From assembly GCF_000687475.1 (NCBI RefSeq), contig NC_057320.1, forward strand, positions 248,001 to 312,000: a DNA stretch of 64,000 nucleotides, written 5' to 3'. Numbering within the stretch: position 1 is the stretch's first letter; each line of letters begins with the position of its first letter. Below the pieces are notes generated by a model. The model had not been told where the DNA came from and did not search any database. It saw only the letters and a program-made list of their open reading frames with translations. A program made the position numbers and the translations under genes. Positions 1 through 11,805 of the stretch are shown here, in pieces. The DNA comes from Ustilaginoidea virens. Lineage: Eukaryota > Ascomycota > Sordariomycetes > Hypocreales > Clavicipitaceae.

Positions 1-2365
1 GAGTCTTTATCCTCGCCACGCGACGCTTTCCCAAGTGCAGGGAGTTTGGGATATATAATTAGCGCCTCTATCCCTGTCGTCCCCGTTATCCTATCCGCGG
101 GGAACTGAACTCATTGGCAACCCCCGTACCCCTTTTATGCATGCTCCCCTATCACGGCAGCCACGCCACTAGCTATGCCTGCCTGCATAAAGCTTGTTTT
201 TACCTGCCGCGTTGCAGGCTAGCTAGGCATGCGGGACTCCGCAGCGACTTTTTGACCATGCAGTAGAAGCCAAGCCCAAGTCGTAAGATGCCTCAGTACT
301 TTTTTTTATCTACGCTGCGTAGACACGCTTCCTCTTCCCTCCACCCGAGCGGATGCGTCGAGATATGGCTACAAGTCTTTTTCTTAGAGCGTGCCCGGCT
401 GTAGGGTTTCTGCATAGAAAACGACATTGTAGGATTTCCCTTGTTGTATACAAGTCCCTTGCGTGCATTATAACAGGTCGCAACGCAAGGCGCACCACTC
501 TCTATGTTTCTACATCCACTTTAACCTTTAAGAAATTCCTACCATGTCTCCCCCGAATGCAATATATTCATATATTTATTCTGTAGGGTCCCGAACCATT
601 GCAACAGCTGCCGTATTCAACACACAAAAGTACCTTGGGCATGGCAAGCCATATTTCGTCCTCCTCCGTTACCTGCGTGTATAATAATGCAATCAAAAAT
701 CACCCTCTGTGGTTTCCGGTTTAGCCCCATTGTATAAACAAAAGAACCGCCGCAGGGTACTGCATTTTAGTTTGCTCCTTGGCAGATGTGCCATAATAAC
801 CCCGGCCTGTCGTGCCGCATTTTCCCGTTTCGGTCCGTCCGTCGAGCAGTGTCGTCGCCTACCCCGGCCAACGTCACATCGATTGCGCAGCACGGCCAAT
901 ACGAAAAACGAATCTTGAGCGGGACGTTTGATTTCCCGTTCCTCACGAGTCACGACCATTGCAGAGCGGACATGCCGAAAAAAGCACATGTAGCTACGGA
1001 TGGGGCGAGATGTGGAAAAAGAGGACTACAACACCCTTTGCTTGCCCCCCCCTCCCCCCCCCCCCCCCCCCAACCCCGGCAGCCACGAGATTAGACACCC
1101 ACTCGGATAAAATTGGCAGTTAAAGAAACTCATCCTGCGGGGTGAACAGAAAGCTTGTATATGCTTAATACAGTGCTTCCTATCGCCTCTTCTGAGGGCA
1201 ATCAGTCGTCTTCCGCCTGACTAGGGACGCGGGACCTGGGGCCTTGGGCAGACACTCTTGGCCACCCGACGACTCTAAATCTGTGCGCTGCACTGGTGGA
1301 AACACGTGTTTTTGGTTCATAAGATTCTCGTGGAAACAAAGCGGACATCATCTTCAACTCCCAAGACCAAGCTATTTTCCGGAGACGGGAGCCTCCATCT
1401 CGAATTCCCTCACCAGGTGCCGGTCAACGCCCCACCCGTCGGTGTACGCCCGAGGTCCTGGGACGGCACGACTCCTGTATAAGGGTTTGATTCCCACGGT
1501 CGAAATCTCAAAAGGACGCAGTCGTCATCGGCAACAACGACTACCCATGTCCTTATGGAGCTGGCTGAAATGCAAAAAAAAAAAAAATTAAAAAAAAATT
1601 GGGGAAGGCCCCGGCGGTAGCATCATCTACCCCCTGACTCCCCGACAAGGCTGTCGCTGGCGTGGCGGGCTTGGCCCATCGTCGGCCAGCCCTACCTGGG
1701 CTGCGGGCTCTTGCTGCAGGAGCCGCTTGCGACTATGTATGATGCCGCGACCACAGGGGTTGCGGATGACGCCGTGTGTGTGCCTGTCGGTGAGCGCCGT
1801 GTCCCCTTGATTGCGGGCGTTTCTTTCCGGATCGTACCCTCACGGCATCCAGCGGTGCTGTCACGAACTGCTTCCGTTGTCAAGTACCGCATGCGCATTG
1901 GCCTGGCTTCTCAGCACGAATCTCCCCCCCCCCCAAAAAAAAAAGGCAGAGTCTGAACATGACGCTTACATGCCCGAAGCCCGCCGCAGTCAGCCAATGA
2001 CTCGGGGTCATCCGTCTGTCTGCCTGCAAACAAGGGCGCATGCGTTTCGTATTCGGCCCGGGGCGGCCGGCCGACTTGGCAAAAAGGGTCCTGGCCCCCT
2101 GGCGACTGCTAAAGCAATCCCCGTGCGCATTGCGCGCTGCGCGTCTGTCATTGTCTTTATCCCGCGGTGGGCGAGCGGCGACCCTTGATCCCCGCTAGGC
2201 CGTCACACGAAGCACGTCATGGCCAAGGGCCGAGGCTTGACCTCTCTTTCATCTGATGACGCTGACGATCGATCCTAAATCGGTAAACCTATGTACTCCG
2301 CATTCGAGCAATCCATCAGGTATGGAGACTTCCCCCGCCTTTGCACCGCTGGATTGGCGCCCCTC
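1..2365. other. Intergenic region, no gene supported
   Basis: I see no convincing gene. The short open frames have no recognisable motif, overlap one another on both strands and lack a plausible exon structure. The stretch contains homopolymer runs (C-rich near 1047-1072, A-rich near 1574-1600 and 1931-1944). Base composition is close to that of the genic DNA to the right and unlike the AT-rich transposon block that begins at 2371. Confidence 0.5.
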
Positions 2366-2370
2366 CCCAC

Positions 2371-2566
2371 TGTCGGCGGGGATACCGGTGGATCATTATA
2401 TGTGTCGGGAATATCCGGATACGAATGTGGCACATGTAACCGAGGGAACAGTAGCCCCTTAGGGTTACCCCCGTGCCCACTATAAATAGCTAGTGACCTG
2501 AGTACTATTAAGACAGGTCAGGTCAACCCTTTACAATATACCGCTTTCTCTCCCTACTTCCTAATA
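2371..2566 (+). repeat. 5' LTR of the outer copia element
   Basis: This 196-bp repeat matches 24684-24879 with only scattered transitions. It begins TGTCGGCG. A TATAAATA box lies near 2482, and the end reads CTAATA where the partner has CTGACA, consistent with RIP of a terminal CA. The preceding five bases are the target-site duplication CCCAC. Confidence 0.88.
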
Positions 2567-4076
2567 TAGTAGCAATTATATAAATAACATAGCAACCTCA
2601 TCATTCTTATCCTTTTATTAGGTGCTATAGCACTATATCGTTCGATATCTAAGATTATACTACGGTTACCGCTCTCCTCGGATATCTATTAAGGTATAAT
2701 AGTAGATTCCTACTAGATCTATTAAAACCTCGTATTACTATTATACTCATATAGCCTCTTATAATAAAAAGGAAGCTATTCGGAAGATCGCGATACTTTT
2801 TTATAGTTTAATTTTATCTATAATTAACCTATTTAGTTAGATAATTAGCCTTTCGTGCCTAGAATATTGCAGATAGTAAAGATAGGTACCGATATGGTTA
2901 ATTATAATAAACCTATATATATTCTAATATCCCGATACAAGTGGGATATCTGGTATAATTATATTTAGAGTAAGGCTTAGGTAAGGAAGGTATAGGATCT
3001 TATTAATCCTAATTAAGCGATAATCCTTAATAAACCTAAGGATATTTCGCTCTAACTATATCGACCTATTTTAGTATTATCGGCGGAAGAGATACTAACG
3101 GAAAATAGTCCTTTTAGTAATATTAAGGCAGCCTCGGCATTAAGGGCAGTATCTAGAGTAACGCGAAGCTATTTATAGCCAGACTAATAGCTAGAAGACC
3201 CGAATAACTATTTTAAATAGAGATAAATCCCGGACGGCCTAGGCCTTAACGAATGGATTAATTATATTAATAATTTATTAAGAAACGATTGGCATAATTA
3301 TATTAAGCTAAAACGGGCCCTTTCTAAATATATAGAGTAGTTTAATATAACCTTCGGCTTAGAATTTAAGCAGATAATAATAATAAGGTCGATAATAAGG
3401 GATAAATTATATATCCTAGTTGAATACATATAGCCGGTAAAGACTATTATTACCGAGCATATTGTATAGCGCTTCGTTTAGGTTATAAAACGGAATCTCA
3501 ATAAATATAACGTTTTAGAATGGCTTAGTAAAGTATTAACTATTTACGACCGATTAGAATAAAGTGGCTTAGTCCTCTTATTAGGGAATAAGCCTGCTAA
3601 TATATTAGTAAAAGCCCTCTCTTAGAAGTATCTTAGTATTTAGGATAATATCGATCGGGAAATTACTAGAGCTAAAAAGCTAGGGTAATATATTGACTTT
3701 CGTAAGATTATTAAAGATGTAAGGCAGTAGGTAGAGCTTTAAAAAAAAAGGAATATTACTGCTAAAGGGAAGTATACTATATTTACTATTAAAAGAAAGC
3801 CTTCGTTAAAAGCCGCTACTGCCCCTAGGAATATTGCTAGTATAGCTTTAGCTTTAGCTTTAAAGGAACTATTATTAGAATTAATGCCCTATAAATACTA
3901 TAAGCAATTATATATTAAAAAAAAGGGACCGTATTATAAGAGCTATTAGGCTCTTATTCCTTCTTTAGTGCCTAATAAGTTCTACTTAAAGATTTAGAAG
4001 GAAATTAAAAAGGCTATAATAGTAAAGATAAAGTAAAAAAATAAAGAAGTATAAGCTATATTTAAGGCCTTTTAAG

Positions 4077-4107
<31 letters not shown>

Positions 4108-4251
4108 GAAGGACTCGATTAAATTAAAAGGAAAAGAAAAAGAAAAGCAGGCCTTTACTATAGAGGGTATTTCTACTAAATCCTTCTCTAATAAGTCTCC
4201 CGCTTTATAGGCTTATATTATTATTAATACTAATGCAATAATATATATATT
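2567..4251 (+). pseudogene. gag-like region of the outer copia element (RIP-degraded)
   Basis: This AT-rich stretch has no intact frame. Near 3888-3950 a nucleocapsid-like spacing is visible in which positions expected to be cysteine now read tyrosine (TGT/TGC to TAT/TAC), the change RIP makes. At the right end (4200-4251) a sequence resembling the copia protease active-site region is cut by the insertion of the element at 4252 and resumes at 11806. No function remains. Confidence 0.6.
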
Positions 4252-4997
4252 TGTTGCAAAATGGTGATTCAGAACACTGTTGGAAATGTACTGGATACCG
4301 ACAGTGGCGTACAAGGCGTTGCAGAATAAAACAAAGAGCTGGTTAAAGATTTAAAGCGCACAAGAGGTTGACCAGAGCAAAGATGTTAGGGAAATCTGAT
4401 TCTAATTGTTGGTGACTATTCTAGCTAGAAAGAGGGAATTTTGGGCATATTTCTACCATCTTGAAAAAGTGGTTGAAAATAATGAAAAACCGCAAAAATA
4501 GCGAAAAACCCGACGAAAAGTCGGTCTGCCTAACCGTGCCCAGTCTGTGCCCAATATCCTACCCAGTGCACACCCAACCAAGCCCAGTAGCTTATAGCGG
4601 TGTGCCGGATGCCCTATAACAGCCTGCCGTACGGGCCGGAAGCCCTATATTGGTGTGCCGTACGGGCCGGAAGCCCTATACCGGTGTGCCGTAAAGGCGT
4701 GGTGTAGCGGGTGACTGTATGTAGAAGGCCGAAAGTGCTGATTTGCCTATTTGGTAATCCTGTAGAAATGCGCCGCCTGTTGTGGGCCCTGTGGCCCGCT
4801 GTGACCGGCCGCTGTGGCCGGCTGTGGGGCGCTGTGCCGGTGCCGTGACCGGCGCTGTGGCCCACTGTAATCGGCGTTGTGGGGCGCTGTGCCCCACCAT
4901 AGCGCCTGGTATAGCTACCGCGATATCTTAACGTAGAGACGTCGTATGGTGGCGAGACCAGTACCAAAATACAGCTAAAAAGGCGCTGATTTTAACA
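4252..4997 (-). repeat. 3' LTR of E1 (746 bp, expanded)
   Basis: This copy is longer than the other LTRs (715, 695 and 695 bp) because a segment of about 45 bp around 4620-4690 is tandemly repeated. It contains a GC-rich island (about 4770-4905) built on a repeated CTGTG motif inside an otherwise AT-rich sequence. A polypurine tract of the minus strand (read as CCTCCTCTG on plus) adjoins it at 4998-5006. Confidence 0.88.
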
Positions 4998-5084
4998 CCT
5001 CCTCTGATTAGCAATATGGCTAATCCTAGCGTTAGAATAAAAGAAAGAAACCCTGTAAAAAATCAGAAAAAAAAGATGATGATG

Positions 5085-8000
5085 CTATAGGGATTGCAGC
5101 CCTAATAGCTGCCGAAATATGGGGAATTTCGGGCTTGGAAGTGGTTTGGTGAGTCTATCTGCAGGTATATCTGTCGTGGGTAAATAAGATATTTTTACTA
5201 GGCCACCGTTGGCCTTCTTACGTATATACCGGAATTTAAGCAAGGTATGCTTAGTGCGGGCATGCTGATTTAGGTCATTTGCATTAGAAATAGACCCTTA
5301 GTTATTGCAATATAGTAGTATCGGGCGTTGAATATCGACCTGGATTTCTTTAAATAAATTAGATATCCACTCTATTTCGCGAAGCGCCTTAAGTATTGCA
5401 TCAGATTCGGCTTTAAGTGTTGATAAAACCATAGTCGAAGACCGTTTTAACCTCTAGCTAATAGGCCCACCATTTAAGGTAGTAAGATAACCACCAGTAG
5501 ACTTAGAAGTCAGCCGGCATCTAGTAAAATCGCTATTAGAAAATGCAGCTAATACTATGGTAGCTTTAGCGGCTCGGTAATAAATGGCTGTATTTGCCGT
5601 ACCAGCTAAGTAGCGAAAAGTGCCTTTAGCAGCATTAAGCTGTGTAGTGGAAGCCTATTGCATATATCGTGATAGGTATTGCGTTGGAAAGGTAAGGTCA
5701 GGTCTTGATATTATTATCAACCATATCGATGTCCCTACCAGCTGCTGGAATAAGTATTGATTACTAGTATCCAGCGGCATATTACCAGCCTTAGACTCAG
5801 TAAGTATACCGGGCTATAGTAGGATTAGATGCGATCGTGTGTCCTTAAGGTTGAATTTCTTAAGGACTTCTGCAATAAATTGCGATTGGTGCAGCCATAA
5901 CAGGCCCTTTTCTCTATCCCTAATAATCTATACTCCTAGAAAGAAGGAGGCAGGTCCTCAGTCTTCTATAGTATAAACCTTATAGAACTTAGTCTTAAGT
6001 TAGTCAATATAGCTCAGATCCGGACCGACAATTAAATAGTCATCTATATAGGTTATAATAAAGGTATGCGTTCTTTTATTATAGAAGACGGCAGTATTAG
6101 AAAGTAATGGCTTAAAACCCTCTTGCACTAGAAGGTCTTTTAATTATAATTACTACTCGCGAGGGCCTTGTTTTAGCCTATATAAGGCTTTCTTTAATAG
6201 TATAACCTATAATATAGAGGGGTTATATCTAACCTTAGTAAGCAAGGCTAGAAGTCGTTAATGCTATAGGTCAGACTATAAGGCTAGATTAGGTAAGAGT
6301 AGGCTTTCTGCAAATTCTAGAAAACTAGCTGGAATCTCTATATAAATCGTCTCTAGTAGTTCACTATTTAGAAAGGCACTAATAAAGTCGATCTGCTCTA
6401 TTTCCTAGTTGTTTGCAGCAGCAAGAGTAAGGATAATCCTCTATATTAGTGGGATCGAAGTAGAGGCATAGGTCTCCGTAAAGTCTTGCCTAGATACCTG
6501 TATAAAGCCTTTAACAACTAATCGTGCCTTATATTTAACCGGGTTATTATTCGCATCTTTCTTAACGCGAAAAATAGGCCGGTTACGTAATATTTTCCTA
6601 CTAGTAGGAATACTAGTCTTAGGAATAAATTGGAAGATATTTAAATCGATTAATTGCTCGAATTCCGAAAATAAGGCTTTAACCCAGCTATCTTTTTGTG
6701 GGCTGTGTAAGACTTCCTTCCAGCTATTAGGCATACCTTCTGGGGCCCGTTTTGCAGCCTTAATCTTTGCTGCATAGCAAATATCGTAAAAAGCATAGGA
6801 AGGGGGGAAATCCTGTGTGGGAGCCTCTGGGGGGCTGCCTGGGTATCCGAAAATCTGGTCGTCTTTCGGCTGGGTGGGTGGGAAAGCACCCCATTGGTCA
6901 GTCTGTGGGTCAGACTGTTGGTCAGACTATTAGTCAGTCTGTAGGTCAGGCTGTTGGTCAGCCTATAGGTCTAAAAGTAACCTATAGTATCTATAACCTA
7001 GGATACCTTACACGTCTCGTATCTGTGGCTGCATTCTTCCTCTAATTTTACCCCTAATAGCCCTAACCTGGTATAGCTGAATAGGCACCTTTTCTGATAC
7101 TCGAAATATTTTCTCCTACGGTCTCTTATTTAAGGCGATATCTAGACTCTCGAATTTCAGATATTCTAGTGTAGGCAGCGTTTTACTATGGCGAAATGCT
7201 GCTTTTACTAGGAAGCCGGGCGAAAAGGCAGAATCTATTATATCGGAAAGTCGCAGAAAATCAGTATGTATGGGGCTTTAAGATTCGGACTATTAAAAAT
7301 TTATTGTGTGGGGCAAGTCAGAATTTTCACTTATACGGGGTATGCCTACTTTTATAATGGATTCGGAAAATCTTAGTAGTTGAGATTCCTAGTGATGAGA
7401 GCTTTCTGCATTTCCTAGTATTTATAGCCTTTTTGTATAGGAAAAGGGCGTAAATTCCTTAGCCGGTGAAAAAGGACTGTCTTGCCTAAGCTAAAAAGCT
7501 GAGTTAGACTGAAGCGATTTGGAATCGAAAAACGGCGAATTGCTGGGAAATGTTGCAGAGTGCTATAGCAGGCCAATTAGTAGGCCTACTGGTTGTGGTG
7601 GATCCGTATGCTGTATTAGGCCCATTTATGGGCCCGTAGGCTGTATTAGATCCGTGGCCTGTAGTAGGCCTGTGCCTTCGGCTATGCTAGAAATAGGCAT
7701 ATTTTGCCGAGGCGACTTCTAAATAGGCTCTTCTAGAGCAATTTGGTCGATATTTACCCCCTCTAAATTAGAAGGCGGTTGGAAATCAAAGGTGCCCTCT
7801 AGGCCACTTGAAATAGGGCCTATACCTTCATTTTAGTAGGTGAAAGTAATGAAAGAGGTCTTAGTGACGACCCGGCGATATGGGATATAGACGAGGTAGG
7901 TGCCGTTACCTAGCGTAGCTAGTAACCTACCTGACTCGGTCCGGGGGGCCAGCTTATAGCTGATAACCCGTTTTTCTGGAGGGATTAGCACTTCTACAGC

Positions 8001-10799
8001 CGCACTAATAGCCCTGAAGCTAGTAAGGTCGGGTAGGTAGTAGTGCGTAATTTCCGGAAAGTCCTTCTTTAATTCCTTAAAAGGTAACGAAAAACGGTTT
8101 AAGACTGCTATTAGATTTACTAAGGTAGTAATACTAAGAATCACTATAGACTAAAGGTAAGAAGGTAATCGAGACCAAAGTATAGTAGCTCTAAGTCGGT
8201 TAACGATAACCTATATAGAGCGTTCTACTAACCCATTTTGCTTATAAATGTAAGGGGAAGAGGTTAAAAAATCTATACCCTTAAGAGCTAGCCAGGCTAT
8301 AATAATATCGTTGATTTCCTTGCCACTATTATAGTGGAATTTAATAGCTAATTTGCCGTAGCGATTCCTAAGACCTTGGAAGAACCCCTGTAATACTAGG
8401 AATACCGTGGGTCCTTCCTTATTGGGTAGTAAGTACACCCAACAGAAGCGCGATTTCCAGTCAACTAAGATAAGGCAAATGGGGCGTTTATTGTATAGTA
8501 GAGGGTTGATTTGGAAGATATCGCCCTCTATAATATCCAAACAATACATAGGGTCTGGTATAGCCCCTGATGTAAAACGCCGAACTGACTTTACCCTTTT
8601 ATAGGCAATATAGTTAAAATCAGAATCCTTTACCTTACTGAGATCAGGTAACCCTGTGGTTGATGCACAGGTTTTCTTTAAAAGTTGGATTCCGATATGC
8701 CCAAGCCGGATATGCCAAAGTCCGGCTAGTAATAGCAGCTTTTGATATTCTGTATCAGCAGCTGGTATTATGACTGGGGCTGGGTTAAGGGTGACCGGGG
8801 CCCTCTGTGGTGGTTGGGCTGTATTGGGAATAGCAGCCTCTATTGGTACCACCGAAAAACCAGGACTAACTGGTGGGTCAGCTAGTAGGATTTCTTGCGA
8901 ATTAGCTAGTGGAAGTAGAAGGTCCGAGTCAGCTAGTAGGGTAGGTAAATCCTCTAGTAGGGGATATTCCTCATATTCTTCTAGGTTGGCTAGGGCAGGT
9001 ATTTCGACCGAGATATTGTGTGAAGCCGGGTAATTCTAGCTAGTATAATGTAAAAACGGCGAATCTACCCCTTTTTATTGTAAAAAGAAGCCATACTTCT
9101 TAAAATTAAGAAGCCCAATGCACTTGTTATTGCTATTAACTAGGCTTTAGCCCTAAATACTGCCACGATTCAGATAGTGTTTAATACCGCTAAAGATATT
9201 AATATCAAAAGCTGGTATGAAAAGGGCGTTGGTTAGCTCTAAGGTGCCCCACTAAGGTGGGTTGGTGGCCTATAGCACGGTAAAACGCGCTGTGCCCCAC
9301 CCACTAGGCTTGATTAGGCCACCACCTATGCTAATAACTGGTCTGTTTCCGGTATAGTATTAGAAGTAGGTAAAGTGCTTTTTATCGTTAATGATATACA
9401 CCATAGAACCAGTATCGTAGAGCAAAGAATCTGTTAGCGTTTTCCCACCGGATTATGCACTATAGCTGGTAGCTAGAAATTGCATATATTCGCGGTCCTA
9501 GAAGGAAGAATAGGCTGTCTCACTAGGTATAAGACTTAGAGTATTATAATTCCCTAGTACGAAGGAATTAACAGTCTTTTCCTTTTCGTCGGTCTTTTAT
9601 GGGGTATCTGCTTTATTAGCTGAATCTTTCTTTTCTTTCTTCTTCTTATTTTCCGGCTTGCCTTATGTGGCTGAAGAAGACCCTTATTGGGTAGAAGACC
9701 CCTGTTTCTTTTTGTTAGCGTTGGTAGTAGTGTTTTTACCACCCTTGCTAGTGTTATTACTAGCTGGCTTGCTACTATTGTTAGTAGCGGCACCCTTAAC
9801 CTTTGCGAGGTGGGTAGTAGCCCTTGCTACTGATGACCCTTTAATGCGTTATTCTTCCAATAAATCAACCATATAAAATTGCAGGTTAATATTTAATGTA
9901 TTTCCCTGAGTATAGGCGATTTTTATTATTATGCGGTGCCGTTCTGCCTACTAAAAAAAGATCCCTTCTACAGCATGTAAATACTGGCTGATTTGGTCGA
10001 AAGGTTGTATATAGGAGCCTAAAATTTGCAGCCTGGATAGGTAGCTATTAAAGGAGGCATTGAAAGATTCTAAGGTACCCTTATAGCCTGTAAAATTTAG
10101 TTGATAGAAGGCAGGGTATAGGTGGGTCTGCTATACGTCTGATAAGTGAGAATACTATTTGGTGAGTAATATAAAGGCTGACTCTAGGTCAGTGCACCAG
10201 TTAATAGCGGCAGCTGGTCCTTCTATGCAACTATTCTTAATAAGTAATAGTAAAAGTACTTACTTTAAGTCGTTAAATTTGCTAGCAATAGAAGGATCTT
10301 CGATGAATTTAGCGATATTGAGTGCCCTAAATTGAATCATAAGGGCCTATTTCTATTGGTCGAAGTTAGATGCCCCTTTTAGCTTTTGGGATTCCTGGAA
10401 TCTATTGGCTGTTTTAGCTAGTTCCTTGATAGCTATAGCGCTAACTTGGCTGCTAATACTAGATAGAACCGGCAGGGGTTGCTACTAGGCTTTAGGTAGT
10501 GATGGTGGGTTATTTCCTTTACCCATAGGGGTTTAAAAGGTATCCACATCCATCATATCCTAGGATAGTGGGCTAGCAGCAGGCTTAATTAGTCTATCCA
10601 CTAAGGTGCCCACCTTATCAGCCAAAAAATCGATTTTAGAGTTCATTCGATTAAATTTATAACTGAATTCTTTTCTCATTTCCTGTTGGTCTTCCCTGAG
10701 CTAGGCAATTTCCTGGTCATTATTAGATTCTTCTACCTCTGCCGTATCAGGGACTTGGTAGCCTGGGTTATTAGCGGTAGGAACATTCTGACTGGCCAT
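5085..10799 (-). pseudogene. E1 gag-pol, broken by in-frame stops
   Basis: Translating the minus strand from the ATG at 10799 to the stop at 5085 keeps one frame (1,905 codons). A DTGS-type aspartic protease site lies near 9,390-9,420. A GAG pre-integrase motif (WHIRLGHIG) and an integrase core lie in 8211-8852. Conserved reverse-transcriptase blocks lie in 6441-6734, with a YIDD box near 6030-6050, and RNase H lies near 5400-5620. Several TAG codons interrupt it, mostly at positions where TGG would be expected, so the polyprotein cannot be made intact. Confidence 0.8.
6895..6972. repeat. Short tandem repeat inside E1 (about 12-bp unit)
   Basis: Degenerate copies of GGTCAGACTGTT run head to tail in the linker between the integrase and reverse-transcriptase regions of E1. 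The equivalent place in E2 (about 21,490-21,580) carries a diverged version on the other strand. It probably encodes a low-complexity linker. Confidence 0.6.
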
Positions 10800-11070
10800 T
10801 ATAGGAAGAGAAAAGGTGCCGGAAAGTCTTAAAAAAGCGAAGAAAATCAAGACTGAAAATCTAGATAAAAAAATCTAGAAGAAAGCTGCGTTAAGGAATA
10901 ACCTTAGAAAATCCTATTGCAAAAAGGATGTGTTACAGCTTAGTGTAGTAGCTAGGTTCCTAAATCTGGGATGATCAGTCCCTTGTTAGTAGATTTCTGG
11001 AAGGTTAGCTGCCAAATGCGTTAAAATCCTAAGTTAGCGTAAAAAAGTCTTAAGCTGGAAGCCTTGAGAC

Positions 11071-11085
11071 ACCGGGCTCATAACC
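11071..11085 (-). other. Primer-binding site of E1
   Basis: Immediately inside the 5' LTR the minus strand reads GGTTATGAGCCCGGT. This is complementary to the anticodon arm of a methionine tRNA (GGGCTCATAACC), not to a tRNA 3' end. Priming from a half-tRNA (the 5' half of initiator tRNA-Met) is known for Drosophila copia and some other copia elements. Confidence 0.7.
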
Positions 11086-11800
11086 TGTTGCAAAATGGTG
11101 ATTCAGAACACTATTGGAAATGTACTGGATACCGACAGTGGCGTACAAGGCGTTGCAGAATAAAACAAAGAGCTGGTTAAAGATTTAAAGCGCACAAGAG
11201 GTTGACCAGAGCAAAGATGTCAGGGAAATCTGATTCTAATTGTTGGTGACTATTCTAGCTAGAAAGAGGGAATTTTGGGCATATTTCTACCATCTTGAAA
11301 AAGTGGTTGAAAATAATGAAAAACCGCAAAAATAGCGAAAAACCCGACGAAAAGTCGGTCTGCCTAACCGTGCCCAGTCTGTGCCCAATATCCTACCCAG
11401 TGCACACCCAACCAAGCCCAGTGGCTTATAGCGGTGTGCCGGATGCCCTATAACAGCCTGCCGTACGGGCCGGAAGCCCTATACCGGTGTGCCGTAAAGG
11501 CGCGGTGTAGCGGGTGACTGTATGTAGAAGGCCGAAAGTGCTGATTTGCCCATTTGGTAATCCCGTAGAAATGCGCCGCCTGTTGTGGGCCCTGTGGCCC
11601 GCTGTGACCGGCCGCTGTGGCCGGCTGTGGGGCGCTGTGCCGGTGCCGTGACCGGCGCTGTGGCCCACTGTAATCGGCGTTGTGGGGCGCTGTGCCCCAC
11701 CATAGCGCCTGGTATAGCCACCGCGATATCTCAACGCAGAGACGTCGTATGGTGGCGAGACCAGTACCAAAATACAGCTAAAATGGCGCTGATTTCAACA
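11086..11800 (-). repeat. 5' LTR of E1 (715 bp)
   Basis: It begins (minus strand) TGTTGAAATCAG at 11800 and ends CAACA at 11086. It is almost identical to the 3' LTR except for the short tandem duplication in the latter. The flanking bases 11801-11805 (ATATT) match 4247-4251. Confidence 0.9.
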
Positions 11801-11805
11801 ATATT

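Larger units (their letters stand above)
4252..11800 (-). mobile_element. Nested Ty1/copia retrotransposon E1 (minus strand), RIP-damaged
   Basis: Complete element of 7,549 bp with LTRs at 11086-11800 (5') and 4252-4997 (3'), termini TGTTG...CAACA, and the target duplication ATATT on both sides (4247-4251 and 11801-11805). A single gag-pol frame can be followed on the minus strand from 10799 to 5085 with several in-frame TAG stops. Its order, protease, integrase, reverse transcriptase, RNase H, is that of copia elements. It is a close relative of the plus-strand element at 16651-24171 but less RIP-damaged: several Trp codons still read TGG where the other copy reads TAG. Confidence 0.92.
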
